Positions 22,386 through 62,922 of a stretch of DNA of 64,000 nucleotides are shown piece by piece. The position numbers and the translations under genes are program-made. Source of the DNA: Elephas maximus indicus (taxonomy: Eukaryota; Chordata; Mammalia; Proboscidea; Elephantidae); contig NC_064820.1 in the NCBI RefSeq assembly GCF_024166365.1, forward strand, positions 139,334,001 through 139,398,000, given 5' to 3'. Numbering within the stretch: position 1 is the stretch's first letter; every line of letters begins with the position of its first letter. Under the pieces are notes generated by a model. It had not been told where the DNA came from. It worked only from the letters and a program-made list of their open reading frames with translations, and did not search any database.

Positions 22386-23190
22386 ACTGACACACTTGTA
22401 ACTTCATGAGATTAAAGTGTACAGAACTATTCACCCTCTCTTCAAATGACAACAGTGATACTTTTCAGACTGTGTTTCCTGGCTTAATTTTATGTCTTCG
22501 ACCATGCTACTTTCAAAAACTTCCCCCAGCTAGTCCTTCACCCATTAACACATGGTTCTATCATATGATTCAAATTTTGAATTTTAGTCCCTCAACATTA
22601 TCAACTCAGATTACCATTTTATTTTTTTTAACGTAGTTAGCCCTGATATCTAAATGTCACTTACAAAGCAACTTGAACCAATACATTGCATATATGTATA
22701 ATATGAATCTAGATTCAATTTTAGCCAAGCCTTATAGTTTTTTTTTGTTTTTTTTTTTTTTGGCCTATTTATGGATTTTAAAATAGGTTATTTTCTTCTC
22801 TCTTCTCCCCACTTAAATAGCTTAGTCCACATTGACCTAAAATGTTCTCCTTAGAAAACTGCTTTCCCTCACTTTCAACTTTTGAGGTTTCCCAACTTCA
22901 GAATTTCTCAGTGGAATTGGATTAGCATGCACAGTTTGGCTGCTTTACGTGTTCACCTAAAGAACAATATTAAAATGTTGGGGTAGTATTATTCAAATCT
23001 ACTTCTCTCCAATATAAAAATCAGTTTTCTTAGTTTGCTTTAAATACATATATGCGAAGTTCAGTGAGGAGTCAGAGATTGTCCCTGTAAGTGTTTGCTG
23101 AGAACAGCTTCACACAGATGGCACATTTGGGAAGCTTAAAGATGTATAGGAATTTACTAGGTGATGAGGTAAAAAAGCAATTTGGAGTGC
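22386..23190. other. Intergenic, no gene recognised
   Basis: AT- and T-rich sequence with a T20-like run at 22739-22761. The ORF 22406-22636 shows no domain. Confidence 0.4.
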
Positions 23191-23342
23191 TAAAGGGCCT
23201 TTGTGTCGATTTTGACTCATAGCGGCCCTTATGGGACAGAGGAGAACTGCCCCATAGGGTTTCCAAGGAGCACCTGGTGGATTTGAACTGCCAAACCCTT
23301 GGTTAGCAGTTGTAGTTCTTAACCTCTATGCCACCAGGGTTT
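23191..23342 (-). mobile_element. AfroSINE, short form, abutting an inverted RTE
   Basis: From 'tgtgtcgattttgactcat' to 'atgccaccagggtttcc'. Its head end joins directly to the inverted RTE segment at 23343. Confidence 0.9.
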
Positions 23343-24477
23343 CCATCTGCATATTACATGTTGTTAATTAGTCTTTCTCTAATTCTGACGCCACGTTCTT
23401 CTTCATATTGTCCAGCTTCTCAAATTATTTGCTCAGCATACATACTGAGTAAGTATGGTGAAAGGGTACAACCCTGGCACACACCTTTTCTGATTTTTAA
23501 ACCACACAGTATCATCTTCCTCTGTCAAACGACTGCCCCTTGGTCTATGCACAGGTTCTGCATGAGTCCAGTTAGTTTTTCTGGAATTTCTATTCTTCAA
23601 AATGTAATCCATAATTTGTCATGATCCACACAGTCAGATGCCTTTGCATAGTCAATAAAACACAGGTAAACATCTTTCTGGAATTCTCTGCTTTCAGCCA
23701 AGATCCATCTGACATCAACGGATGTCATGTCCTCTTCTGAATCCAGCTTGTATTTCTTGCAGCACTTACTGATGAAGATCAAAGACTACAGCCTTCAGTA
23801 CAGATTACACCTCAACATAAAGAAAACAAAAATCCTTATAACTGGACCAATAAGCCACATCACGATAAATGGAGGAAATACTGAAGTTGTCAGGGATTTC
23901 ATTTTACTTGGATCTATAATCAATGCCTGTGGAAGCAACAGTTAAGAAATCAAATGACATATTGCATTGGGCAAATCTGCTGCAAAAGATATCTGTAAAG
24001 TGTTAAAAAGCAAAGATGTCACTTTCAGAAATAAGGTGCACCTAATCCAAGTCATGGTATTTTCAACAGCCTCATATGCATGCTAAAGCTGGACAATGAA
24101 TAAGGAAGACCAAAGAACTGATGCACCTGAATCATGGTGTTGACAAAGAATATCGAATATACCATGGACTGCCAGGAGGAACAAATCTGTCTTGGAAGTA
24201 CAGCTAGAATACTCCTTAGAAGTGAGGATGGTGAGACTTTGTCTCATTGACTTCGGATTATCTGGAGGGACCAGTCCCTAGAGGAGGACATTATGCTTGG
24301 TAAAGTAGAGAGTCAGCTAAAAAGAGGTAGACCCTCAAACAGATGGACTGCCACAGTGGCTGCAACAATGGGCTCAAATGTAGCAACAGCTATGAGGATG
24401 GCACAGGCCCGGACATTTTATTCTGTTGTGCGTGAGGTCTCTATAGGTTGGAGCTGACTCAGCAGCACCTAACAACA
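23343..24477 (+). mobile_element. RTE-clade LINE with 5' inversion
   Basis: 23343-23762 is RTE RT sequence on the minus strand (words such as VRWILAESREFQKDVYLCFIDYAK), ending at 'cagcttgtatttcttg'. From 23760 onward the following RTE region is on the plus strand ('cacttactgatgaagatcaa') down to the 3' end 'gcagcacctaacaacacaca' at 24477. About 45 bp of interior, including the YADD core, is missing at the junction. Multiple stops, dead copy. Confidence 0.88.
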
Positions 24478-24753
24478 CACAGTCTTTAAGGTGGACATTT
24501 GTAATTTGGCTCCCCAGTATCCGCTTGCCCCTTTCCTTGGACCTGTACTCAAAATTTCCTTGGATATCACACCTAATTCACACTCAGGTCATATAGTTTG
24601 GGTGGGGTTGATCCTATTAGTGCAGAAAAGTTATCATTGTAAACATGAGACTACTGTCCTCAGAAAGGCCTGCTTACAAGGCTGGCCCTTGGCTAGCATC
24701 TTAAGACTAGTAAGAGTAGTTCACTGTGCCTAAACTGTTTAAACTGGGCTGTA
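24478..24753. other. Spacer and L1 target site
   Basis: No gene. The end (24746-24753, 'tgggctgt') is the left target-site duplication of the next L1. Confidence 0.5.
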
Positions 24754-27328
24754 AGCAAATCAATGCCATTTACAGTAGCCTCCAAGAAGATAAAATACTT
24801 GGGAATAAATCTTACCCGGGATGTAAAAGACTTATACAAAGAAAACTACAGTACACTTCTGCAAGAAACCAAAAGAGACCTACATAAGTGGAAGAACATA
24901 CCATGCTCGTGGATAGGAAGACTTAACATTATAAAAATGTCTATTCTACCAAAAGCGATCTATACATTTAATACAATTCCGATCCAAATCCCAACGACAT
25001 TCTTTAATGAGATGGAGAAGCAAATCACCAACTTCATATGGAAGGGAAAGAGGCCCCGGATAAATAACGCATTACTGAAAAAGAAGAACAAAGTGGGAGG
25101 CCTTATTTTACCTGATTTTAGGACCTATTATACTGCCACAGTAGTCAAAACAGCCTGGTACTGGGACAACAACAGATACATGGACCAATGGAACACAATT
25201 GAGAATCCAGACATAAATCCATCCACATACGAGCAGTTGATATTTGACAAAGGCCCCAAAACAGTTAAATGGGGAAAAGACAGTCTTTTTAACAAATGGT
25301 GCTGGCATAACTGGATATCCTTCTGCAAAAAAAATGAAACAAGGCCCATACCTCACTCCATGCACAAAAACTAACTCAAAATGGATCAAAGACCTAAATA
25401 TAAAATCTAAAACAATAAAGATCATGGAAGAAAAAATAGGGACAATGTTAGGAGCCCTAATACATGGCATAAGCACTATAGAAAACATTATAAAGAACAA
25501 AGAAGAAAAACTAGATAACTGGGAGCTCCTAAAAATCAAACACCTATGCTCATCCAAAGACTTCACCAAAAGAGTAAAAAGACTACCTACGGACTGGGAA
25601 AAAGTTTTTAGCTATGACATTTCTGATCAGCACCTGATCTCTAAAATCTACATAATACTACAAAAACTCAACTGCAAAAAGACAAATAACCCAATTAAAA
25701 AATGGGCAAAAGATATGAATAGACACTTCACTAAAGAAGACATTCAGGTAGCTAACAGATATATGAGGAAATGTTCACGATCATTAGCCATTAGAGAAAT
25801 GCAGATCAAAACTATGATGAGATTTTATCTCACTCCAACAAGACTGGCATTAATCCAAAAAACACAAAATAATAAATGTTGGAGAGGCTGTGGAGAGACT
25901 GGAACACTTCTACACTGCTGGTGGGAATGTCAAATGGTACAACCACTTTGGAAATCGATTTGGCGCTTCCTTAAAAAGCTAGAAATAGAACTACCATAAG
26001 ATCCAGCTATCCCACCCCTCGGAATATATCCCAGAGAAATAAGAGCCTTTACACAAACAGATATATGCACAGCCATGTTTACTGCAGCACTGTTTACAAC
26101 AGCAAAAAGATGGAAGCAACCAAGGTGCCCATCAACGGATGAATGGATAAATAAATTACGGTATGTTCACACAATGGAATACTACGCATCGCTAAAGAAC
26201 AGTGAGGAATCTGTGAAACATTTCATAACATGGAGGAACCTGGAAGGCATTATGCTGAGTGAAATTAGTCAGCTGCAAAAAGACAAATATTGTATAAGAC
26301 CACTATTTTAAGAACTTGAGGAATAGTTTAAACTGAGAAGAAATCATTCTTTTGTGGCTACGAGATGGGAGAGGGAGGGAAGATGGGAGAGGGGTATTCA
26401 CTAATTAGCTAGTAGATAAGAACTACTTTAGGTGAAGAGAAAGACAGTACACAATACAGGGGAGGTCAGCACAGCTGGACTAAATCAAAAGCAAAGAAGT
26501 TTCCTGAATAAACTGAATGCTTCAAAGGCCAGCATAGCAGGGGCAGGGGTCTGGGGACCATGGTTTCAGGGGACATCTAAGTCAATTGGCATAATAAAAT
26601 CTATTAAGAAAACAGTCTGCATCCCACTTTGAAGAGTGGCGTCTGGGGTCTTAAATGCTAGCGAGCAGCCATCTAAGATGCATCAATTGATCTCAACCCA
26701 CCTGGATCAAAGGAGAATGAAGAACACCAAGGACACAAGGTGATTACGAGGCCAAGAGACAGAAAGGGCCACATGAACCAGCGACTACATCATCCTGAGA
26801 CCAGAAGAACTAGATGGTGCCTGGCTCCAACCGATGACTGTCCTAACAGTGAACACAACAGAGCATCCCTGAGGGAGCAGGAGAGCAGTGGGATGCAGAC
26901 CCCAAATTCTCATAAGACCAGACTTAATGGTCTGACTAAGACTGGAAGGACCCCAGTGGTCATGGCCCCCAGACCTTCTGTTGGCCAAGACAGGAACCAT
27001 TCCCAAAGCCAACTCTTCAGACATGAATTGGACTGGACAATGGGTTGGAGAGGGATGCTGGTGAGGAGTGAGCTTCTTGGATCAGGTGGACACTTGAGAC
27101 TACGTTGGCATCTCCTGCCTGGAGGGGAGATGAGAGGGTGAAGGGGGTTAGAAGCCAGCGAAAAGGACACAAAAAGAGAGAGTGGAGGGAGAGAGCAGGC
27201 TGTCTCATTAGGCGGAGAGTATTTGGGAGTGTGTAGCAAGGTGTATATGGGTTTTTGTGTGAGAGATTGACTTGATTTGTAAACTTTCACTTAAAGCACA
27301 ATAAAAATTATTTAAAAATAAAATAAAA
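24754..27328 (+). mobile_element. L1 LINE, 5'-truncated, young, with target duplication
   Basis: A 2.57 kb copy truncated inside ORF2, with the complete ORF2 C-terminus and 3' UTR and a tail of A-rich 'aaaaataaaataaaa'. The flanks share 'tgggctgt' (24746-24753 and 27329-27336). The 3' UTR has the phrases reused by the other L1 ends in this window. It has only two disabling changes in the coding part, so it is among the younger L1 copies here. Confidence 0.95.
24763..26311 (+). pseudogene. L1 ORF2 C-terminal fragment (RT thumb to cysteine-rich domain), two lesions
   Basis: The ORF2 protein supplies endonuclease and reverse transcriptase for L1 copying; only its C-terminal part is present. It starts at [16 protein letters not shown], passes through the RT-thumb region and ends with the cysteine-rich motif (CWRGCGETGTLLHCWWEC) and the normal terminus. 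The frame is broken once in an eight-A run at 25327-25334 (one A too many) and once by a TAA at 25997-25999, after which the same frame continues (26000-26311) to the usual end. Open pieces: 24763-25374, 25244-25999 and 26075-26311. Confidence 0.92.
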
Positions 27329-27336
27329 TGGGCTGT

Positions 27337-27798
27337 GAGGCTGCAGCTGTTACTACCTTCTGACCAGGGGGTTGGCAGCGGGGACACCACATCGAGAAGG
27401 AGGATGAAGCATGGAGAGAGATGGCTAGGAACTGGGCCTGGATAACACTGAGTGCTTGATCAAATCACTTTTGAAGCCAGTACTACCTTTCTCAATTTTT
27501 TCAATTATGTGGAAATGTTTTTGTTAAACCAATTTCAACTGGTTTTATTACTTGCAACTGAAAGAGTCCTATCTGATATAACCTTGAACCATGCTAAAGA
27601 ATCTGACAGCATTATCTGACCAAGTAGGAACCATCACAGGTTTCTAAGTTGGGACATCATATGTTCAGACCTGTGTTTTAGTAAGGTCCCTCCGGTAGCT
27701 GCAGGGATTGAGTGATGAGAGACTGGAGACCAGTTAGGAAGCCATTAAAATAAGCTATAAAGTATGAGGACACAACTGGGGTAATGGTAATACCTTAG
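27337..27798. other. Intergenic, nothing recognised
   Basis: No gene or nameable repeat after the L1 target duplication. Confidence 0.4.
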
Positions 27799-28290
27799 GC
27801 TGAGTTCTCTAGAAGAACAAAACTACTGAAGTGTCTATATATACGTACAGAGAGAGAGAGAGATTTATATCACAGAAATGGCTCATGCAGTTGTAGAGCC
27901 TGTAAAGTCAGGCTTCTCCTGACTCACATAGCTGCAGGGGCTGGCAAACCCAAGATCGGCAGGTCAGACAACAGGCTTCTGGATCATAGGCTACAGAGGC
28001 CAACAAATCCCAGGATCAACAGATAAGCTGCTAGGTCAAGTCCCAAGAACCAGTCAAATGAACAGAAGCCAACTGCAGAGTCCAGAGCGAGCAAAAGCCC
28101 ACGAGCCTTGCCAGAAAGTCCACCTATATTGGATGCAGGCCATACCCCCATGGAAACTTCCTTTCAACTGACTGGCTACTCATAGCAGATTCCATTATGG
28201 AGGTGATCACGTTATTATATGACTGCCAAACTACATCATAACTGCCAAACCACTGAGAATCATGGCCCAGCCAACTTAACACACAACCTT
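27799..28290 (-). mobile_element. LTR-like repeat, complete or nearly so
   Basis: In plus orientation it begins 'taggctgagttctctagaag', has a GA-repeat and 'gatttatatcacagaaatgg', and ends 'cccagccaacttaacacaca'. On the minus strand the start 'TTAAGTTGGCTGGGCCATGA' matches the element at 34940. About 490 bp. Classed as LTR from its ends and length; the family name is uncertain. Confidence 0.65.
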
Positions 28291-30412
28291 AATGGTGACA
28301 GGTAGCAAGGAGTAAAACTGCTAAATATTCAGGAAGTAGAAGTGACAAGAGTTGGCGAAGGAGTGGATGTGGAGTGTGAGCAAGAGAAAAATTAATGATA
28401 ACTCTGATTTCTTAGTTTGACTCAGCAAAAGGTGATGTTCTTAACCAAGACAAGAACAGGACAGATGTAGATTTAGAGGCAGAGAGGAAGGTCATAAATT
28501 TATTTTGGACATACTAGTTTTCACTCTGTATGACAATAATCTAGCAATGACTTGCAACCGTGGAACTGCAGAATTATGGAGAGGTCAAAGCTGGAGATAC
28601 ACAGTCAGAGTCACCAGCACTCAAGTGATGGATAAAGATATGAGAGTAGATGATAGATGAGATCCCCTGGGAAGAAAATGTGTACCAAAAAGAGGGGAGT
28701 GCCACACGGCCAGCCACCATCTTTGAGCGAGGCACAGCAGTTTCCCAAATCAGGTAAAAATCCAACAAACAAAACATTTGGTTGCTATGCAATGTGGAGG
28801 CTGCCCTCGTTTACGTTGGCAATTAACTGAACCATTCTTAACCAGTTCAAAGCCCTGCAAAACTCCTTAAAAGATAGGTAGACAGAGGAAATCATGGAAG
28901 AAACAAGTCAGAGAGGTTTATCCACAGGTTCATTAAGAAGTTAATATATTTCTAATTGGAAAACAAAAGGAAATAAAGAATTAAGGAGGAAGGTGCATTC
29001 AACAATATTAAATACTACAGTAAAGAGCAAGAGGACTAAGAAGAAGCTAATAAATCTAGGTATTACTAGCTCTTTGATTTGTTAAGAACTGAGATGGGTT
29101 AGTAGGGTAATGAAAATGTAACTTTCTTAGTATAAATTTTAAGCATCTAGGATATATATTCAGCACTTCCATGAATCTATGGTGGCAACTGATTTAAAAA
29201 GCTATTTCTATGTGGAAGGACACTAAGTTTTCCAAAACTCAACAGGAACAGTAGCTATTCAGTATAAGAGACAGATGTTAAAAGACCACCACTGATTTTT
29301 TTAAATTTAATTGGCCATAACAATGGATCACTTTAAGTTAAAATTAATTTTTTTAATTTTATGATACCTTCCAAAGTTCATGAGCCAAAGTATAATTGCC
29401 AAATATGTGATTTTCTTCTATGTCATCTCCTTATATTGCTCATTCATTAAATCAACAATAATTTATTGAGATCCTCTACTATGTTACCTAAAACAAAGTA
29501 TGGATGCTGTGCTGAGCTGTACAGAAGCCTCATTCAGGACTAAAAGACACATTTCTCAGCTACTGGGAAAGTTATCAACTGACTAAGCTATAAGCCCACT
29601 AAGGAACTGGCTCTGCTTCTTCACCCAAAGTCACGGCCCCTTTGGAGGGTGGTCGGTATCCAATGATTAATTGATACAAGACAAATCTGAAGACCATCAC
29701 AGCTTCAGAGCTTCCCAAAGGATCAGCTGAAACCTTGCGGTAACTGCACCAGAGTCCAACTTCCTCCTCTGTCCAGCCCAGATCACTTCACTTCCTCTCA
29801 CAGGTATAGATCCCAAGAATACTCCCTAATACACTTCCTGAACATGAATCTCCACTTCAAAGTCTGCTTTCCAGAGAACTCAGGTTCTAACACCTACACA
29901 CATATTCTCATTTGTGCTACGCGATCAAACTTACTCTCCATCCCTGACGTCAGCATCCCACTTGTTCCTGGTCACTTCTGCAGCCAACCCTATCAAAAGA
30001 CCATTTCCTCGGAACACTTCATGTGAGCTAGACATTGAGAAAAACAGTAATATGACAGTATTTGCTAATGACTACTGATTAAGCAAGAAAGTTAGATACT
30101 TGGCATATTTACAAACATTTTATGAAGGTAAAGAATTTTCAGCAAAGGAGAGGGGAGAAGAGAGTAAAATATCTGGAAGCACAAAGACCTTTCTCTTGAC
30201 TTACAACAGAACGCTGTCTATTATAAAAAAGTGTGAAAAATTATTACATGTATGAAAATTCATGTTAAAACTGGAGTATGAATAAATTAGAGAACGGAAA
30301 ATCATAACAAAGGAACAAAGTGAAAAAGGTATCAATGTGGCTTTTACTCATTTAATTCTTTCAACTTATGAATGGTATAAATTCTAAGGAGACTGAACTT
30401 GGGTAAAAATTT
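28291..30412. other. Intergenic region just downstream of HSD17B4
   Basis: No gene seen. About 29440-29500 resembles an ancient mammalian repeat ('caataatttattgagatcc'), and about 29880-30030 resembles L2. The ORFs 28574-28792 and 29844-30026 are not supported as genes. Confidence 0.45.
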
Positions 30413-30656
30413 TTTATTATGTAGATACAGATCTAAGGACAGAAGAGTAATTATGTGCTTGCTTACCAATTCCTTGTAAAAATAATGAGACATGAACAAT
30501 TAGTAGAAAATGAAAATCTGAAAAGCCGTCTGAAACTGGAAAATGTTAAACAACTTCTCCTGTATCTTAGTTTTGATCGCTTTTGTTGAATAATCAAGTA
30601 TATTTTGGTGAAGATAGTTTAATTCTTCTATTTTTATTAGTAATCTAGTGTACCCT
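30413..30656 (-). other. HSD17B4: HSD17B4 3' UTR with candidate poly(A) signal
   Basis: The stretch follows the stop codon in the direction of transcription. A canonical AATAAA on the minus strand sits at 30413-30418, about 240 nt after the stop, which would give a UTR of ordinary length. Another AATAAA at 30633-30638 lies only about 20 nt after the stop and is less likely to be the main site. The UTR end is inferred, since no transcript evidence is available here. Confidence 0.55.
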
Positions 30657-59133
<28,477 letters not shown>

Positions 59134-59738
59134 CTGTGGGGACAGAACCACAGAGGTAACTAGTATTCAGTGTTTTTAGAATTTTTTAAGAGGAAAACAA
59201 GAAATATGGCTAGTTATTGTATAAGAACTTCATCATAACGTACCTAATCTAGATTCTGATTTAAAGAAGGTAATTTTTTTAAAAAAATTTTAAAATGGTT
59301 TTTGAACACTTGCCTCTGAAATGAGAGGGGGAAGGAAAAAAAAACACTGTCAAGTAATAGGAAGAGGAGACAAGAACTACATCTGGGTATAACACTGTTA
59401 CCACTGTCTAAGGAAAATTTCATAAAAAGGAATCCATCGATCTACTGTCATTAAAACACAATGAGGATAAGGTAAATGTTTTTTAAGGTAAGTGTTTATG
59501 GCCTTCTGTAATTAAGCAAAATTAATGCCAACTTTCTTGGTGGAATGTGTTAAGTTGAAGCCTGTAACATAATATTTGATGTATAAACATCAAAGACCTC
59601 TCACACAAACTTTCATTCTTGGTGGACTAAATCCTGTGTATCAGCTCATTCTGGGGGCGGGGGGTGGAAAAAAGACTAATAACTTACTATTAAGATTATA
59701 TGTGCTCAGTCCATATTTTCACATTGCTAGGTAACCTA
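59134..59738. other. HSD17B4 intron upstream of exon 18, nothing recognised
   Basis: AT-rich. No upstream coding exon is visible from here to the window end. Confidence 0.5.
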
Positions 59739-59739
59739 G

Positions 59740-59948
59740 AAGTCCCTGGGTGGTACACACAATTAACTGCTTGGCTGCTAACTGAAAGGCTGGCAGTTCA
59801 TGTCCACCCGGAAGCACCTTGAAAGAGAGGCTTAGGGATCTACTTTTAAAAACTCAGCCATTAAAAACCCTATGGAGCACAGTTCTACTCTGACACACAT
59901 GGGGTCACCATGAATCAAAACCAACTTGACAGCAATTGGTTTGGTGGT
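59740..59948 (+). mobile_element. AfroSINE2-type SINE
   Basis: 'gaagtccctgggtggtacac' to 'cagcaattggtttggtgg'. Flanks 'taggtaac' (about 59731) and 'taggttac' (about 59949) suggest a target duplication. Confidence 0.9.
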
Positions 59949-60400
59949 TAGGTTACTCAGATAAAATTAGCAGAAAGACGTGAATAAAAATAAAAGTCAC
60001 TATACTTCCCAGCATTTAACTCACTCAGAACTGTCAAAAGAGGTAGAGAGTATTTTTCTGTATTGAAGGAGTACAATTCAAAAATTCACCAACTAGCCAG
60101 TAATAAGTCATTTAATATATCTATACAGCAACTTGAACCTTTTGGGTCTGCCTCAAGACTTCTTACCTTTCTCATAAATTACTGTGTTAAGCTTTCCAAG
60201 ACTACTATGATGTTTGTAAAGACTAGCCAAGTTGGTACATCTGATCTTTTTAATTACTGATTTTTTATTATTGATTACTCTCCTTTGACATATTTTATTT
60301 ATAGAAAATAAAATCTTATATAATTTACAGGAACACTTCATTTCCTTTTTACTATGCTTTGTACAATTTTAATAAGCCCATTCCCTTTCCCGTCACCTGT
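59949..60400. other. Intronic, nothing recognised
   Basis: AT-rich. The overlapping ORFs 60063-60260 and 60153-60341 have no domain. Confidence 0.4.
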
Positions 60401-60405
60401 GTGAC

Positions 60406-60896
60406 TGTCATGGATTGAACTGTGTCCCCAAAAAATATGCATATCAATTTGGCTATGCCATGATTTCCAGTATTATGTGACTGTCTACTATTTTGTCACC
60501 TGATGTGACTTTCCTATGTGTTGTAAATCCTATCACTACTATGTTAATGAGATGGATTAGATCTACAAGATCAGATTGTGTATTAAGACAATCTCTTTTG
60601 AGATATAAAAGAGAGAAGTAAGCAGAGAGACATGGGGACCTCATACCACCAAGAAGGCAACACTGGGAGCAAAATGTGTCCTTTGGATCCGAGGTTCCTG
60701 CACAGAGAAGCCCCTAGATCAGGGCAAGTTTGATGACAAAGACTTTCCTCTAGAGCCGACACAGAAAGCCTCCCCTTGGAGCTGATGCCCTGAATTTGGA
60801 CTTCTAGCCTACTAGACCGTGAAAGAATAAATTTCTCATTGTTAAAGCCATCCACTTGTGGTATTTCTGTTATAGCAGCACTAGACGACTAAGACA
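60406..60896 (+). mobile_element. Solo LTR, TATA-containing family, 5 bp target duplication
   Basis: Starts 'tgtcatggattgaactgtgt' and ends 'gacgactaagaca'. Flanks 'gtgac' (60401-60405) and 'gtgat' (60897-60901). TATAAAAG lies at 60604-60611 and AATAAA near 60826, giving a U3-R-U5 layout. The same family as 20263-20744 (which it matches along its length) and related to 62923-63321. Confidence 0.9.
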
Positions 60897-60898
60897 GT

Positions 60899-61243
60899 GA
60901 TTATTACTGTTAACTGCCGTCGAGTTGGCCCCTAAGTCATGGAGATCCCATGAGCAATGGAATAAAATGCAGCCCAGTCCTGTACCATCCCTATAACAGG
61001 TTATGGATCAGACACTTGTAATCCATAGGGTTTTCATTAGCTGATTTTCTAAAGTAGACCACCAGACCTTTCTAATCTGTCTTAGTCTAGAAGCTCTGTT
61101 GAAATCTGTTCCACGTCATAGCACACACAGCCTCCAGTGACAGACAGGTAGTGGCTATACATGAAGTGCACTACTGATCAAGAATTGAACCTGGTTCTAC
61201 TTCATAGGAGGCAAGAATTCTACAACTAAACCACCAAGTCCCC
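60899..61243 (-). mobile_element. tRNA-Gly-headed afrotherian SINE, copy 2
   Basis: On the minus strand the head reads 'GGTGGTTTAGTTGTAGAATT' then 'CTTGCCTCC' and 'GGTTCAATTC', closely following tRNA-Gly. The body matches the copy at 4530-4872 ('gattttctaaagtagacc', 'gaagctctgttgaaatctg') and the tail side has 'ctgccgtcgagttgg'. Confidence 0.82.
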
Positions 61244-61360
61244 ACCAAAGCCAGTTGCCATTGAATCGATTCCAACTCATGGTGATCCCATGTGTGTCGG
61301 AATAGATCTGTGTGCCACAGGATTTTCAATGGGCTGATTTTTCAGAATTAGATTACCGGG
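61244..61360 (-). mobile_element. AfroSINE2-type fragment
   Basis: 'agccagttgccattgaatcg' to 'agaattagattaccggg'; 5' half of the SINE missing. Confidence 0.75.
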
Positions 61361-61934
61361 TAATAGTTCTTATAAATTACAGTAGCCGCCCCCATCCATG
61401 GTTTCAGTTACCCACAACTCAAAAATGTTAAATGAGCGCATAGCATAATGAAATTTCACGACATCTTGCTCTGTCATTCACGTAATACAGTATGTTGTTA
61501 TAATTGTTGTATTTTATTATTAGTTACTGTTGTTAATCTCTTACTGTGCCCAATTTATAAATCAAACTTTATGATAGATATGTATGTACAGGACAAATCA
61601 TAGTATAGATAGGGTCTGGTACTATCTGTGGTTTCAGGCATCCACAGAAGGTCTTGGAACATATCCCCCGTGGATAAGGGAAGGCCACTGTACTCATTTT
61701 TTTCAATTATTCAATATTTTTCACTTTACATGTTTTCTAAATACAACTAAATCCAATCAGCATGTAATTATTGGACACTGGTAACTTACAAAATTCTACA
61801 TACAACTCTGTATAAGATGTTTTAAAATGGTAATTTTTAAAAAGTACTTTACAAACAACAAAACACTAGACAAATATATATCATTATGTTTATACAAATA
61901 AAAAAAGATACATTACAGGGATTGAAAGGGAAAC
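61361..61934. other. Intronic, nothing firmly recognised
   Basis: No gene; wording around 61370-61690 ('ccatccatggtttcagttac') suggests an old transposon but I cannot name it. Confidence 0.35.
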
Positions 61935-62165
61935 TGTCAAAACACATGGCTTTGGCACCAGACAGATCTGGGCTCAAATCCAGTTCTGCCATTAATAGAC
62001 AAGTTTCTTAACCACTCTAAGGCTCAATTTCCTCATTTAAAAAACGGAGAGATTAATAGGAATCAATTTCACAAAGTAGTTGGAAAAATTAAATGGGGTA
62101 AATCGTATAAGCTATTATCCTTGGTAACTATTAAAACCTCAATACATTTTAGCTATTATTCTTCT
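61935..62165 (+). repeat. MIR SINE remnant
   Basis: 'gacagatctgggctcaaatc', 'gacaagtttcttaaccactc', 'caatttcctcatttaaaaaa' follow the MIR core. Antisense to HSD17B4. Confidence 0.82.
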
Positions 62166-62917
62166 TTAAGAAGATTTTAGCAACTGTATATGACAACCAC
62201 GTTTTTAAGATTAGTACTAGTATTTTTATTCCACAGGTATCATTCCTATAAATGAAAAGAAACATCCTTTCTAAAGAAATCATATCACATGAATAATTTT
62301 ATTTTTTTCAATGATGGCAATGTTTCCTATAGATGGCAGAGTCTGCACAGAAAAAGATACATATGAGAAATGACAAAGGTCGACTGACTGGATGTTCAAC
62401 TGAATTTAATCATAATGCAAAATAAATGCTTTCCAATTAATAAGAAAAAATGACAAGTTTTATTTTCAAAATATTTTGAAGGGCTGACACATCTCAGAAG
62501 GAAAGCTGAAAGTTTCTTGTTTTGTTTCATTTCTGCCTAGATATAAGAAAAGTCACTAACAACAACAGCCTAAGAAAAGTAGCTACATATTACCTTACTT
62601 GTGTATTACATGTAGGGGATCTTGTGTATATGAGTAAGTTACTTCTTAATTTGAATTTTTCAAATTGTACCATTAGGGAGTGATGTAACACAAACTGCAA
62701 GAGTAAGAGGCTTTAGAGGTCAGCTCCTCCACCAACAACCATTAAACTGGAAAAAACTATCATAATCATTTATTTTGGAACTCTGAAACCTGATCAGACG
62801 CTTACATCAACCAGGGGGGCGGCTAATGAAAGAGGCTGCTGATCTTTTGTAAGAGAGCAGCTGCGTGAACCAGCTACCATCCCCCAATTCTCAGTCCCAC
62901 TGCAATCATTGGAATAA
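62166..62917. other. Intronic, nothing recognised
   Basis: No gene or nameable repeat. Confidence 0.4.
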
Positions 62918-62922
62918 GATAG

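Noticed and set aside
26740..27141. 133 aa ORF after the L1 ORF2 end
   Set aside because: It is translation of the GC-richer L1 3' UTR; overlapping minus ORFs 26785-27290 are the same.
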